Assembly: GCF_003946625.1 (NCBI RefSeq) | Contig: NZ_RHOR01000013.1 | Location: forward strand, 1-64,000 | Length of the DNA stretch: 64,000 nucleotides | DNA from: Companilactobacillus kedongensis | GTDB taxonomy: Bacteria; Bacillota; Bacilli; Lactobacillales; Lactobacillaceae | Direction of reading: 5' to 3' | Shown: positions 1-7,219 of the stretch, piece by piece | Layout of the letters: each line of letters starts with the position of its first letter | How positions within the stretch are numbered: the first letter of the stretch is position 1 | Notes under the pieces: generated by a model | Databases searched by the model: none | What the model saw: only the letters and a program-made list of their open reading frames with translations | What the model was told of the DNA's origin: nothing | Program-made: the position numbers and the translations under genes

Positions 1-76
1 CTTTAATTTTTTAATGTTTGGCTTCGACACCTTCATTTTAAAACTATTGGGGGCTTTTTCGTATAACTATTAACGC

Positions 77-103
77 CCACCCGCATAGCGGGTGGTTTTT
101 TGT
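77..103 (+). terminator. Intrinsic terminator
   Basis: Perfect 8-bp stem CCACCCGC/GCGGGTGG with an ATA loop, followed by a T run. It probably ends a plus-strand gene lying left of the window; nothing in the first 60 bases can be assigned. Confidence 0.75.
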
Positions 104-153
104 TTCGCACGCTTACGCGCACTCAACTGGGCCTAAAGGCATAATAAAATTCC

Positions 154-189
154 AAATAAATCAAACTGAATAAGTTTGATTTATTTTTT
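154..189. terminator. AT-rich perfect hairpin
   Basis: A perfect 14-bp inverted repeat (154-167 with 173-186) with a 5-nt loop and a short T run. It lies directly before the marR promoter, so it probably insulates that promoter from upstream transcription. A weak bidirectional terminator is the simplest reading. Confidence 0.5.
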
Positions 190-196
190 AAAAAAT

Positions 197-240
197 ACTG
201 GACAAAGTCCAATAATTAATTATAATGGACTTTATCCAGT
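197..240 (+). promoter_or_regulatory. marR promoter with paired operators
   Basis: A -35 TGGACA (199-204) and -10 TATAAT (221-226) are 16 bp apart. Two near-identical inverted 15-bp arms, ACTGGACAAAGTCCA (197-211) and TGGACTTTATCCAGT (226-240), cover the -35 and the start-site side of the -10. Each arm is itself roughly palindromic, as expected for a MarR dimer. Autorepression is inferred from this placement. Confidence 0.75.
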
Positions 241-254
241 AAAGGAGATCTATT

Positions 255-698
255 ATGCTTTCACCAAAAGAAATTAACGAAATACGATCTTTCAATAGAA
301 AATATACTGACACTCTAGGATTACTAAACAAACAAGTTTTTAACACTGAATTAAGTTTTCCTGAATCACGTGTCCTACTAGAAATTGGTCAAAATACAAT
401 TTTAACTCCAATGGAAGTAGCTAAGAAACTCGATATGGACGCTAGTTACACTAGTCGTATCGTTAACAAACTAGTCAAACTGAAACTTCTGATCAAGAAA
501 ACTTCTAAAGAGGATGCCCGATCCAAATCACTTATACTAACAAAATCAGGACAAGAACTATTCGACCAAATCGATTCTGATTCTAATCGGCAGATTAAAC
601 AATTGATCGTCCATTTGTCAGCCACTGAACAAAAAAAACTTTACCAATCGCTCACTACCGCCTACGATATCTTATTCAAAAATGAAAGTGAGAACTAA
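255..698 (+). CDS. MarR-family transcriptional regulator
   Basis: This 147-aa protein has the usual MarR length and layout. A winged helix-turn-helix spans roughly residues 50-105 (MEVAKKLDMDASYTSRIVNKL as the helices, then a wing around DARSKSLILT), with N- and C-terminal dimerisation helices. Such proteins repress nearby genes until a small ligand binds. AAAGGAGAT lies just before the ATG, and the promoter carries two inverted operator arms, which points to autoregulation. The next gene starts two bases after the stop, so the two are surely co-transcribed. The ligand cannot be read from the sequence. Confidence 0.85.
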   Translation: MLSPKEINEIRSFNRKYTDTLGLLNKQVFNTELSFPESRVLLEIGQNTILTPMEVAKKLDMDASYTSRIVNKLVKLKLLIKKTSKEDARSKSLILTKSGQELFDQIDSDSNRQIKQLIVHLSATEQKKLYQSLTTAYDILFKNESEN

Positions 699-700
699 TT

Positions 701-1132
701 ATGTGGGAAATAAAAGCTTTTAACGAACTATCGACTAAGGAACTATTTGATATCTATAAATTACGTCAGAAAGTCTTTGTTATTGAACAAACTAGACTAT
801 ATAAAGAAGTCGACGATATCGACCTTGAAGCTTTTCACATCTTTAAATATCTTGACGATGAATTGGTGGCCTACGCTAGAGTATTCAAAGAAAATGACCA
901 CATAAGTTTTGGTCGAGTTGTAACAAATAACGACCAACGTGGCACTGGACTAGGGAAGTCATTGGTACATGAAGTATTAGTATTTATCAAACGTAATTTC
1001 CCTAAAGCTAGGATCGAAATAGAAGCACAATCCTACGTTCAAAAGTTCTACGAGAAGTTTAACTTCGAACGTGTCGGTGACGAATTCCTATTCAATTCAA
1101 CTCCACACGTTAAAATGATCTTACAGATGTAG
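701..1132 (+). CDS. GNAT N-acetyltransferase, ElaA-like
   Basis: This 143-aa protein resembles the ElaA/YjcF group of GCN5-related acetyltransferases. The N-terminus has the group's LRQKVFVIEQ stretch (about 22-31) followed by an acidic VDDIDLEAFH segment, and the acetyl-CoA loop appears as QRGTGLG near residue 87. It should transfer an acetyl group from acetyl-CoA to an amine in the cytosol; the acceptor is unknown. It is the second gene of the marR operon, so its substrate may relate to the MarR ligand, but that is inference. The stop is followed almost at once by a short relic of the family-E repeat. Confidence 0.8.
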   Translation: MWEIKAFNELSTKELFDIYKLRQKVFVIEQTRLYKEVDDIDLEAFHIFKYLDDELVAYARVFKENDHISFGRVVTNNDQRGTGLGKSLVHEVLVFIKRNFPKARIEIEAQSYVQKFYEKFNFERVGDEFLFNSTPHVKMILQM

Positions 1133-1137
1133 TTTTT

Positions 1138-1153
1138 TTGCCACCTCCGGCTA
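1138..1153. repeat. Possible footprint of a family-E element
   Basis: The stretch TTGCCACCTCCGGCT joins the conserved left edge seen at other family-E copies (TTGCCG.C) to the conserved right edge (CCTCCGGCT at 39101-39109) with nothing between. It sits six bases after a stop codon, the usual family-E location. It could be an empty target site, a deletion scar or chance. Confidence 0.25.
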
Positions 1154-1189
1154 AATTTATAGTAAACTCAAATTATTTCTAAAAATAAA

Positions 1190-1352
1190 GAGGGGCTGTG
1201 ACACAACTGTTTTCACCTTAAACATGCAGCACAAACGTGCAACAGAACATAGCTTTTTCCGCTTAAAACAAACAAGACTAGCAATCCAAAATCGGATTAC
1301 TAATCTTGTTTGCCTTAATGCTCGAAAGCTGACCATGTTTTGTCACACTCTC
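1190..1352. repeat. Palindromic repeat, family R, copy 1
   Basis: A 163-bp element bounded by inverted TGTGACA (1197-1203) and TGTCACA (1341-1347). The second copy is at 29873-30034. The centre is a 19-bp hairpin (1269-1287 with 1294-1312) whose arm sequence differs from copy 2, while the loop (CCAAAATC) and flanks such as CTTAATGCTCGAAAGCTGACCAT are nearly identical. The two imperfect positions would be C-A on the plus strand but G-U on the minus strand. Confidence 0.7.
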
Positions 1353-1379
1353 AATTTTTATATTCATTAAATATCTAGC

Positions 1380-1493
1380 AAAAGAGTTCAAGTAACGGAA
1401 CCAGTTGTGCGCGTGGAGTTTTACTCCACAGACGATTCCCAGACCAAGGCTGGGGATGGTCCACACAACAGGTGGAATTACTTGGACTCTTTT
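1380..1493 (+). repeat. Family-E structured repeat, copy E1 (short form)
   Basis: Outer stem of 16 bp (1380-1395 with 1478-1493, one G-U). Inside is the family stem ACC-A-GTTGTG with CACAAC-A-GGT, which keeps the A-A mismatch. Next come a GTGGAG/CTCCAC hairpin and a CCCAG/CTGGG hairpin with the family loop ACCAAGG. The GNRA-type hairpin of full copies is missing. It lies between convergent genes. Confidence 0.7.
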
Positions 1494-1505
1494 GTGACAA
1501 AAAAC

Positions 1506-2192
1506 TTATTCCACCATGGCCAACCCGTCAGAATCAAGAATCTTAATTTCAGAATTAGTCTTCTTCTCGATCAACCCCTGCTTATCTAGCGAAGTTAACT
1601 TACGACTTATCGTCTCCGGAGTAGTTCCTAGATAAGTTGCAATATCCTTCTTTTTAAGTGGCAAGACAAATTGAGCTTGCTTCAACCCAGCACCTGTTTC
1701 TAACAAATAGTTAGCCAATCTACCTTCTACACTTGCTGCAGCAGATTCAGTGGTCTGTTGTTCCATTTTTACAAGACGTTTGCCAAAAGCATTCATCATA
1801 TTTAATGCTAAGTCTGGTGAGGTTTTCATCATATTTTGGAAATCTGATCTATGGATCTGACAAACATTTGTATCCATTAAAGCTTGAGCAAAGCTGGTTC
1901 TATCTTTAGAAGTAAATAGTGCTGCTTCGCCATCAAAATCTCCAGTTTGGAGAACTCGTAACATTTGTTCACGGCCATTGGCGGCGATTTGGAAAACTTT
2001 GGCCTGACCATGGGCAACAATCGTTAATACATCTGCTGGATCGCCGGCTTGGAAAATATATTCCCCAGTTTTAAAATGGCGATCCGATACCAATGTAGAA
2101 ATCTTTGCCAAATCATCTGCTGGTAGTGATTGAAAAATCGTTACTAGATCTAAACAGTCATCTGCTTCTTCATGTCCGTGAACTTCTGTCAT
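1506..2192 (-). CDS. Crp/Fnr-family transcriptional regulator
   Basis: This 228-aa protein has the CRP/FNR layout. A cyclic-nucleotide-binding-like beta-roll spans about residues 20-135 (FKTGEYIFQAGDPADVLTIV, later GDFDGEAALF), then a long dimerisation helix and a C-terminal helix-turn-helix around KKKDIATYLGTTPETISRKL (about 177-196). No N-terminal cysteine cluster of the Fnr type is visible, so an oxygen-sensing Fe-S centre is unlikely. It lies downstream of and co-directional with the P-type ATPase/HMA/Dps operon, separated by a hairpin region. A link to metal or redox stress is suggested only by that context. Confidence 0.85.
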   Translation of the reverse strand: MTEVHGHEEADDCLDLVTIFQSLPADDLAKISTLVSDRHFKTGEYIFQAGDPADVLTIVAHGQAKVFQIAANGREQMLRVLQTGDFDGEAALFTSKDRTSFAQALMDTNVCQIHRSDFQNMMKTSPDLALNMMNAFGKRLVKMEQQTTESAAASVEGRLANYLLETGAGLKQAQFVLPLKKKDIATYLGTTPETISRKLTSLDKQGLIEKKTNSEIKILDSDGLAMVE

Positions 2193-2225
2193 TTGTCTCT
2201 CCTGCTTTCTGTTGGTTTTTATTTG

Positions 2226-2339
2226 AAACGAGCTACACGAGACAACTTCCTGCGCTTACTACGAATAACGAGTATGGCTTAAAACGCCATACTCGTTATT
2301 CTAGGTAATACTCAGAAGCTGGACGTCTCGTTACGCTCT
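2226..2339 (-). repeat. Possible reduced family-E element (E0) with a 16-bp hairpin
   Basis: The core is a perfect 16-bp inverted repeat (2263-2278 with 2286-2301, 7-nt loop). Read on the minus strand it is enclosed by CCAGC/GCAGG, the family-E stem with its A-A mismatch, and by GAGAC/GTCTC outside. There is no T run, so it is not a classical terminator. It lies between the Dps-like gene and the Crp gene. Confidence 0.4.
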
Positions 2340-2341
2340 CT

Positions 2342-2893
2342 CTAATCTTCGTCATCCTCTTCGTCTTCAAATCCTTCTTTAGCACTGTTGCCAAGTAGGG
2401 CTTGATAGATACGAATTTGATGATTATTCCAGCCAAGTAATTCTACTAATACTTGAGCCATAAATGGACGATCTTCATTTTCTGCTAATTTGATAGCACG
2501 TGTTACAAACATATTATCAGTTGCAAAGTCATTTACAACTATTTGAATCATGGCTTCTGCATCCAAGTACTTGTTTGCGCCGTTTTCTTCGATCATTGTG
2601 TAGTCTGAATATTCTTTCATAGTTGATGGTGGTAATTCACCTTCATCTAATAATTGATCAGCTACTTTGTCAAACCAAGCGTTGTTTTCATCGATCGTAT
2701 CGTTCAATACTGCTTTGTAATTTTCAGCGTTAGGTCCTTTAACGAACCACTTTAATTGATGCAACTTGATATTGATATATGCGTGATTGGAAACGATATG
2801 TCCAGTCATAGCTCCGGCTGTTGGTTTGTGGTGATCTGCATCGGCTTGCTTTTGTTCTGCAGCAAATTTTTCGTCAATTGTTAGCTCTGTCAT
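2342..2893 (-). CDS. Dps-like ferritin-family protein
   Basis: This 183-aa protein matches the Dps/ferritin-like four-helix fold. It has a histidine-rich first helix (NHAYINIKLHQLKWFVKGPN, about 36-55) and the downstream acidic set DENNAWFDKVAD typical of the inter-subunit ferroxidase site. Dps proteins oxidise and store Fe(II) and protect DNA from peroxide damage. The tail is extremely acidic (EDEEDDED), unusual for a Dps and perhaps a metal-binding or solubility feature. Its ATG overlaps the stop of the HMA-domain gene (TAATG), so it belongs to the metal operon. Direct DNA binding is not evident because the N-terminus is not lysine-rich. Confidence 0.75.
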   Translation of the reverse strand: MTELTIDEKFAAEQKQADADHHKPTAGAMTGHIVSNHAYINIKLHQLKWFVKGPNAENYKAVLNDTIDENNAWFDKVADQLLDEGELPPSTMKEYSDYTMIEENGANKYLDAEAMIQIVVNDFATDNMFVTRAIKLAENEDRPFMAQVLVELLGWNNHQIRIYQALLGNSAKEGFEDEEDDED

Positions 2894-3123
2894 TATGCGA
2901 CTTCCTTTGTCTTGATCTTTTTAACTTCATATCCTAATTCAGTAATAACTTTACCTAAATCTTCACCTGAAACTTTTGATTCATCAATGTTGGCTTTTAC
3001 TTTACCGGCATTGAACATAACCTTAACATCTGAAACTCCGTCTTGATTTTGAACTGCTTTTTGAATTTTTGTCATACATGATGGGCATGTTAATTCGCCT
3101 AATTGTAATACTACTTTTGCCAT
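2893..3123 (-). CDS. Heavy-metal-associated (HMA) domain protein, CopZ-like
   Basis: This 76-aa protein is a stand-alone HMA domain with the metal site written TCPSC (residues 13-17), followed by MTKIQKAVQNQDGVSDVKV. The fold binds a soft metal ion such as Cu(I) and passes it to a transporter. The neighbouring ATPase lacks such a domain of its own, so this protein probably acts as its metal donor or sensor. It lies 56 bp downstream of the ATPase and overlaps the Dps-like gene. Copper is the family's usual ligand, but the metal is not proven here. Confidence 0.8.
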   Translation of the reverse strand: MAKVVLQLGELTCPSCMTKIQKAVQNQDGVSDVKVMFNAGKVKANIDESKVSGEDLGKVITELGYEVKKIKTKEVA

Positions 3124-3179
3124 AATTGATTTCCTCCTAAATGTGTTTAACTATCTTACAAGTTCTATATTAGTATCTT

Positions 3180-5078
3180 TTATGCTGTCTTCACTTGATT
3201 TAAATCAAGTTTTGGAGATTTATTGAAACTTTTTATTCTTAGTAATCTCATAGCGTTAAAGATAACGATCAAAATACTGAATTCATGGACAAACATTCCG
3301 CTGGCCATATGGATAATTCCGACTAATAAACCTAATAGTAATAATGCAACGGTTCCCACGGCGATAATAATATTTTCTTGTGTATTGGCAACGGTCTTCT
3401 TAGCTAGTACGTAGGCATGTGCTAAAGCATCAAAGCTTGATTTTACTAAAACAACATCAGCTGTTTCGATGGCGACATCTGTACCTGTACCCATACCAAT
3501 TCCGATATCAGCTGTAGCGAGTGAAGGTGAATCGTTAATACCATCTCCAACAAATGCTACGTGATGTCCTTCATCAGTAAATTTCTTAACAAAATCAACT
3601 TTTTGCTCTGGTAACAATTCAGCGTGAACTTCATCGACTGGTAATCTGTCAGCAACATGTTGAGCGGCAGCTTTATTATCACCAGTAAGCATTACAACAC
3701 GTTTGATACCAGCTTTCTTTAGAGCTGTTAGTCCTTCAAAAGCATCTGGTCTTAATTGATCATTAACACCGACGACTAATTTCAATTCTTTATCAGCAGC
3801 CATAAGTACGATGGAATCACCTTGATTTACACGATCATTCATAGCTTTTCTAGCTTCATTACTGATTTTTACATTATTTGCTTTCATCAAACGTTCATTA
3901 CCAACCAAGATATTGCCATTGGCGCTTTGTAGTCCTTGACCTTTAACAGTATCAAGTTCTGGAAGATCCTTAGTTGCAGTAACATTTTCTGATTCGATAT
4001 ATTTAACGATCGCACGACCCAATGGATGATCTGATGTACCTTCAACGGCGCTAAGTAGTGCCATATCTGAAGCTTTGTCATTTCCAAAATGGGATAATTC
4101 TGTAACACTCATTTGACCAGTTGTTAAAGTACCAGTCTTATCAAGTACTAATGTATCAACTTTAGAGAAGGTATTTACGGCGTTTCCACCTTTCATCAAA
4201 ATACCATTTTTAGCACCGTTACCAATTCCGGCAACGTTTGAAACTGGAGCACCAATAACTAAAGCACCGGGGCATCCTAGAACTAAAACAGTGATTGCTA
4301 ATGGGAAGTTTTGTGTGAATATCCATACTAAAATTCCGATAACTAATACTGCTGGTGTGTAATATGTAGCAAATTTATCAATAAATCTAGCGGCTGGAGA
4401 AGCACTATCTTGAGCCTCTTCAACAAGTTCAATAATTTTTCCAAAAGTTGTATCTTCACCGACTGAAGTTGTTTCAATCGTGATAGTTCCGTTATCTGTT
4501 AGTGATCCAGCAAAAACCTTGTCACCGATAGTCTTCTCAACTGGTGTAGATTCACCAGTGATTGAAGCTTCATTCATATAACCTTTACCTTCGATGATTT
4601 TTCCATCAACGGGAATCTGACCACCCGGTTTAACAATAACGTGGTCGCCTTCATCAACGTCATCGACGTCAATTGTTTCAATATTTCCATCTTCATCAAC
4701 AACTTCTGCAGTTGTTGGAGCCATTTGTGTCAAATTCTTAACTGAGGAACGGGTCTTTTGTAAAGTTCTTTGTTCCAAATAACTTCCGAATAAGAATAAG
4801 AATGTAACAACGGCTGATTCTTCATATTCACCGATAACGAAGGCTCCAATAACAGCAATCGTTACAAGTAGTTCAATACTGATAACTTTATTCATTAAAG
4901 CTGTCCATGCATGCAAGAATACTGGAATGGCACCGATGATACTTGCAATGATCATGGCCGGCGTTGCGACCATTGGTAATTTCAATAAGTAGTCCGAGAT
5001 TAGACTGATTACGATTAAGATTGCGATTGCCGCAGTCATTTGATTTTGATGTTTCTGAACCCATATATTAAATTTCAT
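3180..5078 (-). CDS. P1B-type heavy-metal-translocating ATPase
   Basis: This integral membrane pump (632 aa from the chosen start) shows all core P-type motifs: TGES in the actuator domain, DKTGTLT (phosphorylated Asp), the HP motif in SDHPLGRA, MLTGDN and GDGINDSP. It should export a metal cation using ATP. The start at 5078 is preferred over an upstream ATG at 5108 because AAGGAGG sits eight bases before it. Odd points: the membrane metal motif reads CPG instead of the usual CPC, and no N-terminal metal domain is present. The C-terminal HEFSILIVIFNAMRLL helix recalls CadA/ZosA-type pumps. The metal specificity is therefore open. Confidence 0.85.
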   Translation of the reverse strand: MKFNIWVQKHQNQMTAAIAILIVISLISDYLLKLPMVATPAMIIASIIGAIPVFLHAWTALMNKVISIELLVTIAVIGAFVIGEYEESAVVTFLFLFGSYLEQRTLQKTRSSVKNLTQMAPTTAEVVDEDGNIETIDVDDVDEGDHVIVKPGGQIPVDGKIIEGKGYMNEASITGESTPVEKTIGDKVFAGSLTDNGTITIETTSVGEDTTFGKIIELVEEAQDSASPAARFIDKFATYYTPAVLVIGILVWIFTQNFPLAITVLVLGCPGALVIGAPVSNVAGIGNGAKNGILMKGGNAVNTFSKVDTLVLDKTGTLTTGQMSVTELSHFGNDKASDMALLSAVEGTSDHPLGRAIVKYIESENVTATKDLPELDTVKGQGLQSANGNILVGNERLMKANNVKISNEARKAMNDRVNQGDSIVLMAADKELKLVVGVNDQLRPDAFEGLTALKKAGIKRVVMLTGDNKAAAQHVADRLPVDEVHAELLPEQKVDFVKKFTDEGHHVAFVGDGINDSPSLATADIGIGMGTGTDVAIETADVVLVKSSFDALAHAYVLAKKTVANTQENIIIAVGTVALLLLGLLVGIIHMASGMFVHEFSILIVIFNAMRLLRIKSFNKSPKLDLNQVKTA

Positions 5079-5131
5079 ATTTTGTTTCCTCCTTAAGCAC
5101 AAATACATTGTATTAGGTTTTTGAAGGATTC

Positions 5132-5151
5132 AACTTGATGGCGGTCAAGTT
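5132..5151 (-). promoter_or_regulatory. Inverted repeat upstream of the metal ATPase operon
   Basis: AACTTGA-N6-TCAAGTT, a perfect 7-bp inverted repeat 54-73 bp before the chosen ATPase start. It is placed like an operator, but the cognate regulator is unknown and it is not a CopY box. Confidence 0.35.
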
Positions 5152-5173
5152 TTGGAATTTATTTGGGGTTTTT

Positions 5174-5210
5174 TTGCCGCCTACGGTAGTGAGGGTGATT
5201 GTCGGCTCAG
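5174..5210. repeat. Truncated family-E remnant
   Basis: TTGCCGCCTACGG at the left matches the outer edge of copy E5, and GTCGGCTCAG at the right resembles the opposite edge, but the multi-hairpin interior is missing. It lies between the metal operon promoter and the decayed MFS gene. Confidence 0.35.
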
Positions 5211-5235
5211 TTTTTTTAGCTCATTATTATAGTAG

Positions 5236-5658
5236 ATTTCAGATTCCACTATATATAGAAGGAATACATTTCCACATGGCCAGACAAAATTACTAGGTGC
5301 AGCATTAATATTAGGAATTCTAACTTGTATACCTCAGATTTTCATAACTAATATTTATATATTTTCATTTTTAAGATTCTTAACAGGGCTTTCAATTGCG
5401 GCGTTACTCCCCGCAGCACAAGCAATTATCACCCTAGAAACTGATCACAAATCTTTAGGAAGAATTTTCAGTTATAATCAAACATTTCAAGCTTTAGGAA
5501 ATGTTTTAGGGATGACTTTGAGTAGTATTATTTCTGCATACTTAGGATATTCTCAAATTTTCTGGTTAGTTGTAATTTTAGAAATCATCGGTCTTTCTTT
5601 AGTACCAGGTACTAGGCAACATACTGTTAATCAAACTTCTAACAAAGTATCATCCTAA
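5236..5658 (+). pseudogene. MFS transporter, C-terminal fragment
   Basis: An open frame runs from 5236 to a TAA at 5656-5658 and encodes a clear transporter tail (GAALILGILTCIPQIF, then FLTGLSIAALLPAAQA and LGNVLGMTLSSIISAYLGYS). This looks like the second half of a drug-efflux type major facilitator protein. There is no suitable start codon or ribosome site, an in-frame stop lies just upstream, and the first half of the protein is absent. It is a 5'-truncated relic of about 140 codons, probably non-functional. Confidence 0.7.
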
Positions 5659-5764
5659 ATGAATTACAGACTAAACATATTAAAGAATTATTACAAATAA
5701 TTTGATATGAAAACTGAACTAGCGATATACTGTTATTCATATACTTGCAGGAAGGTGAACTTAT

Positions 5765-6670
5765 ATGAAACAAGGAACTACTATTATCACTTTAGATAAT
5801 GGCTACCACTTATGGACAAATACCCAAGGCCACGGGGATATTAAATTACTCTGCTTACACGGTGGACCTGGTGGAAACCATGAATACTGGGAAAATTTCG
5901 GTGAAAAACTAGCTGATCTCGGTGTTCAAGTTACTATGTACGATCAATTGGGTTCATGGTATTCAGACCAACCCGATTACAACGATCCAGAAATCGCTAA
6001 AAAATACTTAACTTACGATTATTATTTGGAAGAAGTTGAAGAAGTCAGACAAAAACTTGGTATTGATAACTTCTATCTTATCGGACAATCATGGGGTGGT
6101 CTTTTAGTTCAAATGTACGCTGCTAAATACGGTCAACATTTGAAAGGCGCTATCATCTCCAGTATGGTTGATGAAATTGACGATTATGTTAAACATATCA
6201 ATCAATGCCGTATGGATGCTTTAGGTCCTGAAAAAGTTAAATATATGGAACAAAAGGAAGCCGAAAATGACCTTGATGATGCCACTTATCAAAGTTACGT
6301 TGACGTACTAAATGCAGAATACGTTGACCGTAAGCAACCTGCTGCTATTTCTCACTTGATCAGCACAATTTCAACAGGCGTTTATAATGTCTTCCAGGGT
6401 GACAACGAGTTTGTTATCACTGGTAAATTAAAGGATTGGCATTTCAGAAAGCATCTAAAGGAAATTACTGTTCCTACACTTTTGACATTTGGTGAACATG
6501 AAACAATGCCTGTCGAAACGGCCAAGATCATGCAAAAGGAAATTCCTCATGCAAGACTTGTTACAACACCAAATGGTGGTCACCATCATATGATCGACAA
6601 TGCTCCAGTTTACTTCGATCACTTGGAACAATTCATCAAAGATGTTGAATCAGATAATTTTAACGACTAG
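5765..6670 (+). CDS. pepI: Proline iminopeptidase, alpha/beta hydrolase
   Basis: This 301-aa protein carries the family marks of prolyl aminopeptidases: the oxyanion-hole motif HGGPGG (32-37), the nucleophile elbow GQSWGG (Ser109) and a late histidine in NGGHHHMIDN. It releases N-terminal proline from peptides in the cytosol, a step lactic acid bacteria use for casein-derived peptides. The start has GGAAGGTGAAC upstream. A promoter TTGATA (5702-5707) with TATACT (5726-5731), 18 bp apart, is plausible. It is a single-gene unit ending in a family-E repeat and a terminator. Other alpha/beta hydrolase substrates cannot be excluded. Confidence 0.85.
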   Translation: MKQGTTIITLDNGYHLWTNTQGHGDIKLLCLHGGPGGNHEYWENFGEKLADLGVQVTMYDQLGSWYSDQPDYNDPEIAKKYLTYDYYLEEVEEVRQKLGIDNFYLIGQSWGGLLVQMYAAKYGQHLKGAIISSMVDEIDDYVKHINQCRMDALGPEKVKYMEQKEAENDLDDATYQSYVDVLNAEYVDRKQPAAISHLISTISTGVYNVFQGDNEFVITGKLKDWHFRKHLKEITVPTLLTFGEHETMPVETAKIMQKEIPHARLVTTPNGGHHHMIDNAPVYFDHLEQFIKDVESDNFND

Positions 6671-6684
6671 GTTTGCGATTTTAT

Positions 6685-6861
6685 GTCGTCTACAAGAATA
6701 AAAATATTCACCTGCTATGCGGAACGACCAAAACCTTGGTCTCTGATCTCGATTTGAAGCCTTACCATAAACCGGTAAGTCTCCAAACTCGCCCGGTGGT
6801 GTAATGGCTTACGCCATAACGCCACTACCACAGCTGGTAAATATTATCATTCCTTACGACT
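6685..6861 (-). repeat. Family-E structured repeat, copy E7
   Basis: Read on the minus strand: outer GTC/GAC and GGAAT/ATTCT segments, then ACC-A-GCTGTG paired with GCATAGC-A-GGT. Hairpin one is closed by a GTAA tetraloop. Hairpin two has CTTACC/GGTAAG next to an A-G mismatch. Hairpin three has loop ACCAAGG, whose 8-bp stem needs three G-U pairs that form only in this orientation. It begins 14 bp after the pepI stop. Confidence 0.8.
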
Positions 6862-6890
6862 AGACCAATTAAGTTACAAAAACAAAATAT

Positions 6891-6935
6891 AAGTCGATCT
6901 ATGCAGTTATATGCTGTCTGGGTCGGCTTTTTTTC
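6891..6935 (+). terminator. Intrinsic terminator of pepI
   Basis: AAGTCGATC pairs with GGTCGGCTT (two U-G pairs on the plus strand), followed by seven T. It lies between family-E copies E7 and E8. Confidence 0.65.
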
Positions 6936-6965
6936 ATGCCTCCACAATACTGATTTTGAACATAA

Positions 6966-7012
6966 GAAAACCCCTTAATTTGAATTTTACGTCCAAATTA
7001 AAGGGTTTATCT
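6966..7012 (-). terminator. Intrinsic terminator facing the PanS-like gene
   Basis: A 14-bp stem (6968-6982 with 6994-7008) has one imperfect position, which is U-G on the minus strand and C-A on the plus strand. Its minus-strand product ends GGGGTTTT, so it probably ends transcription of the 7220-8188 gene. Confidence 0.55.
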
Positions 7013-7038
7013 GATTTTTATACATAGATTTTAAATGA

Positions 7039-7212
7039 GTCGGAAGGTCTGAGAATATTCGCCAGCTATAAAAGCGGCGTTATGGCTTCAGCCATTACAC
7101 CGCCGGGCGAGTTTGAAGACTTGTTGAACTTTACAAGGCTTCAAACCGAGGTTCGAGGCTGTGACTCGAACCGGTCCGCATAGCAGGTGAATATTCCCAG
7201 ACCTGGAGACGG
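7039..7212 (+). repeat. Family-E structured repeat, copy E8
   Basis: Outer stem GTCGGAAGGTCTG with CAGACCTGGAGAC, then GCC-A-GCTAT paired with ATAGC-A-GGT. Three hairpins follow: GCGG..ATGGC/GCCAT..CCGC; GTTTGAAG/CTTCAAAC with the A-G mismatch; and GGTTCGAG/CTCGAACC, whose loop here is GCTGTGA instead of ACCAAGG. It is inverted relative to E7 and abuts the 3' end of the next minus-strand gene. Confidence 0.8.
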
Positions 7213-7219
7213 AAAACAC

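Noticed and set aside
1407-1589. 60-codon ORF within the E1 region
   Set aside because: It runs through the structured repeat and into the antisense of the Crp gene, with no ribosome site.
5104-5112. CopY operator before the metal operon
   Set aside because: TACATTGTA is one base shorter than the TACANNTGTA consensus and no copY gene is nearby.
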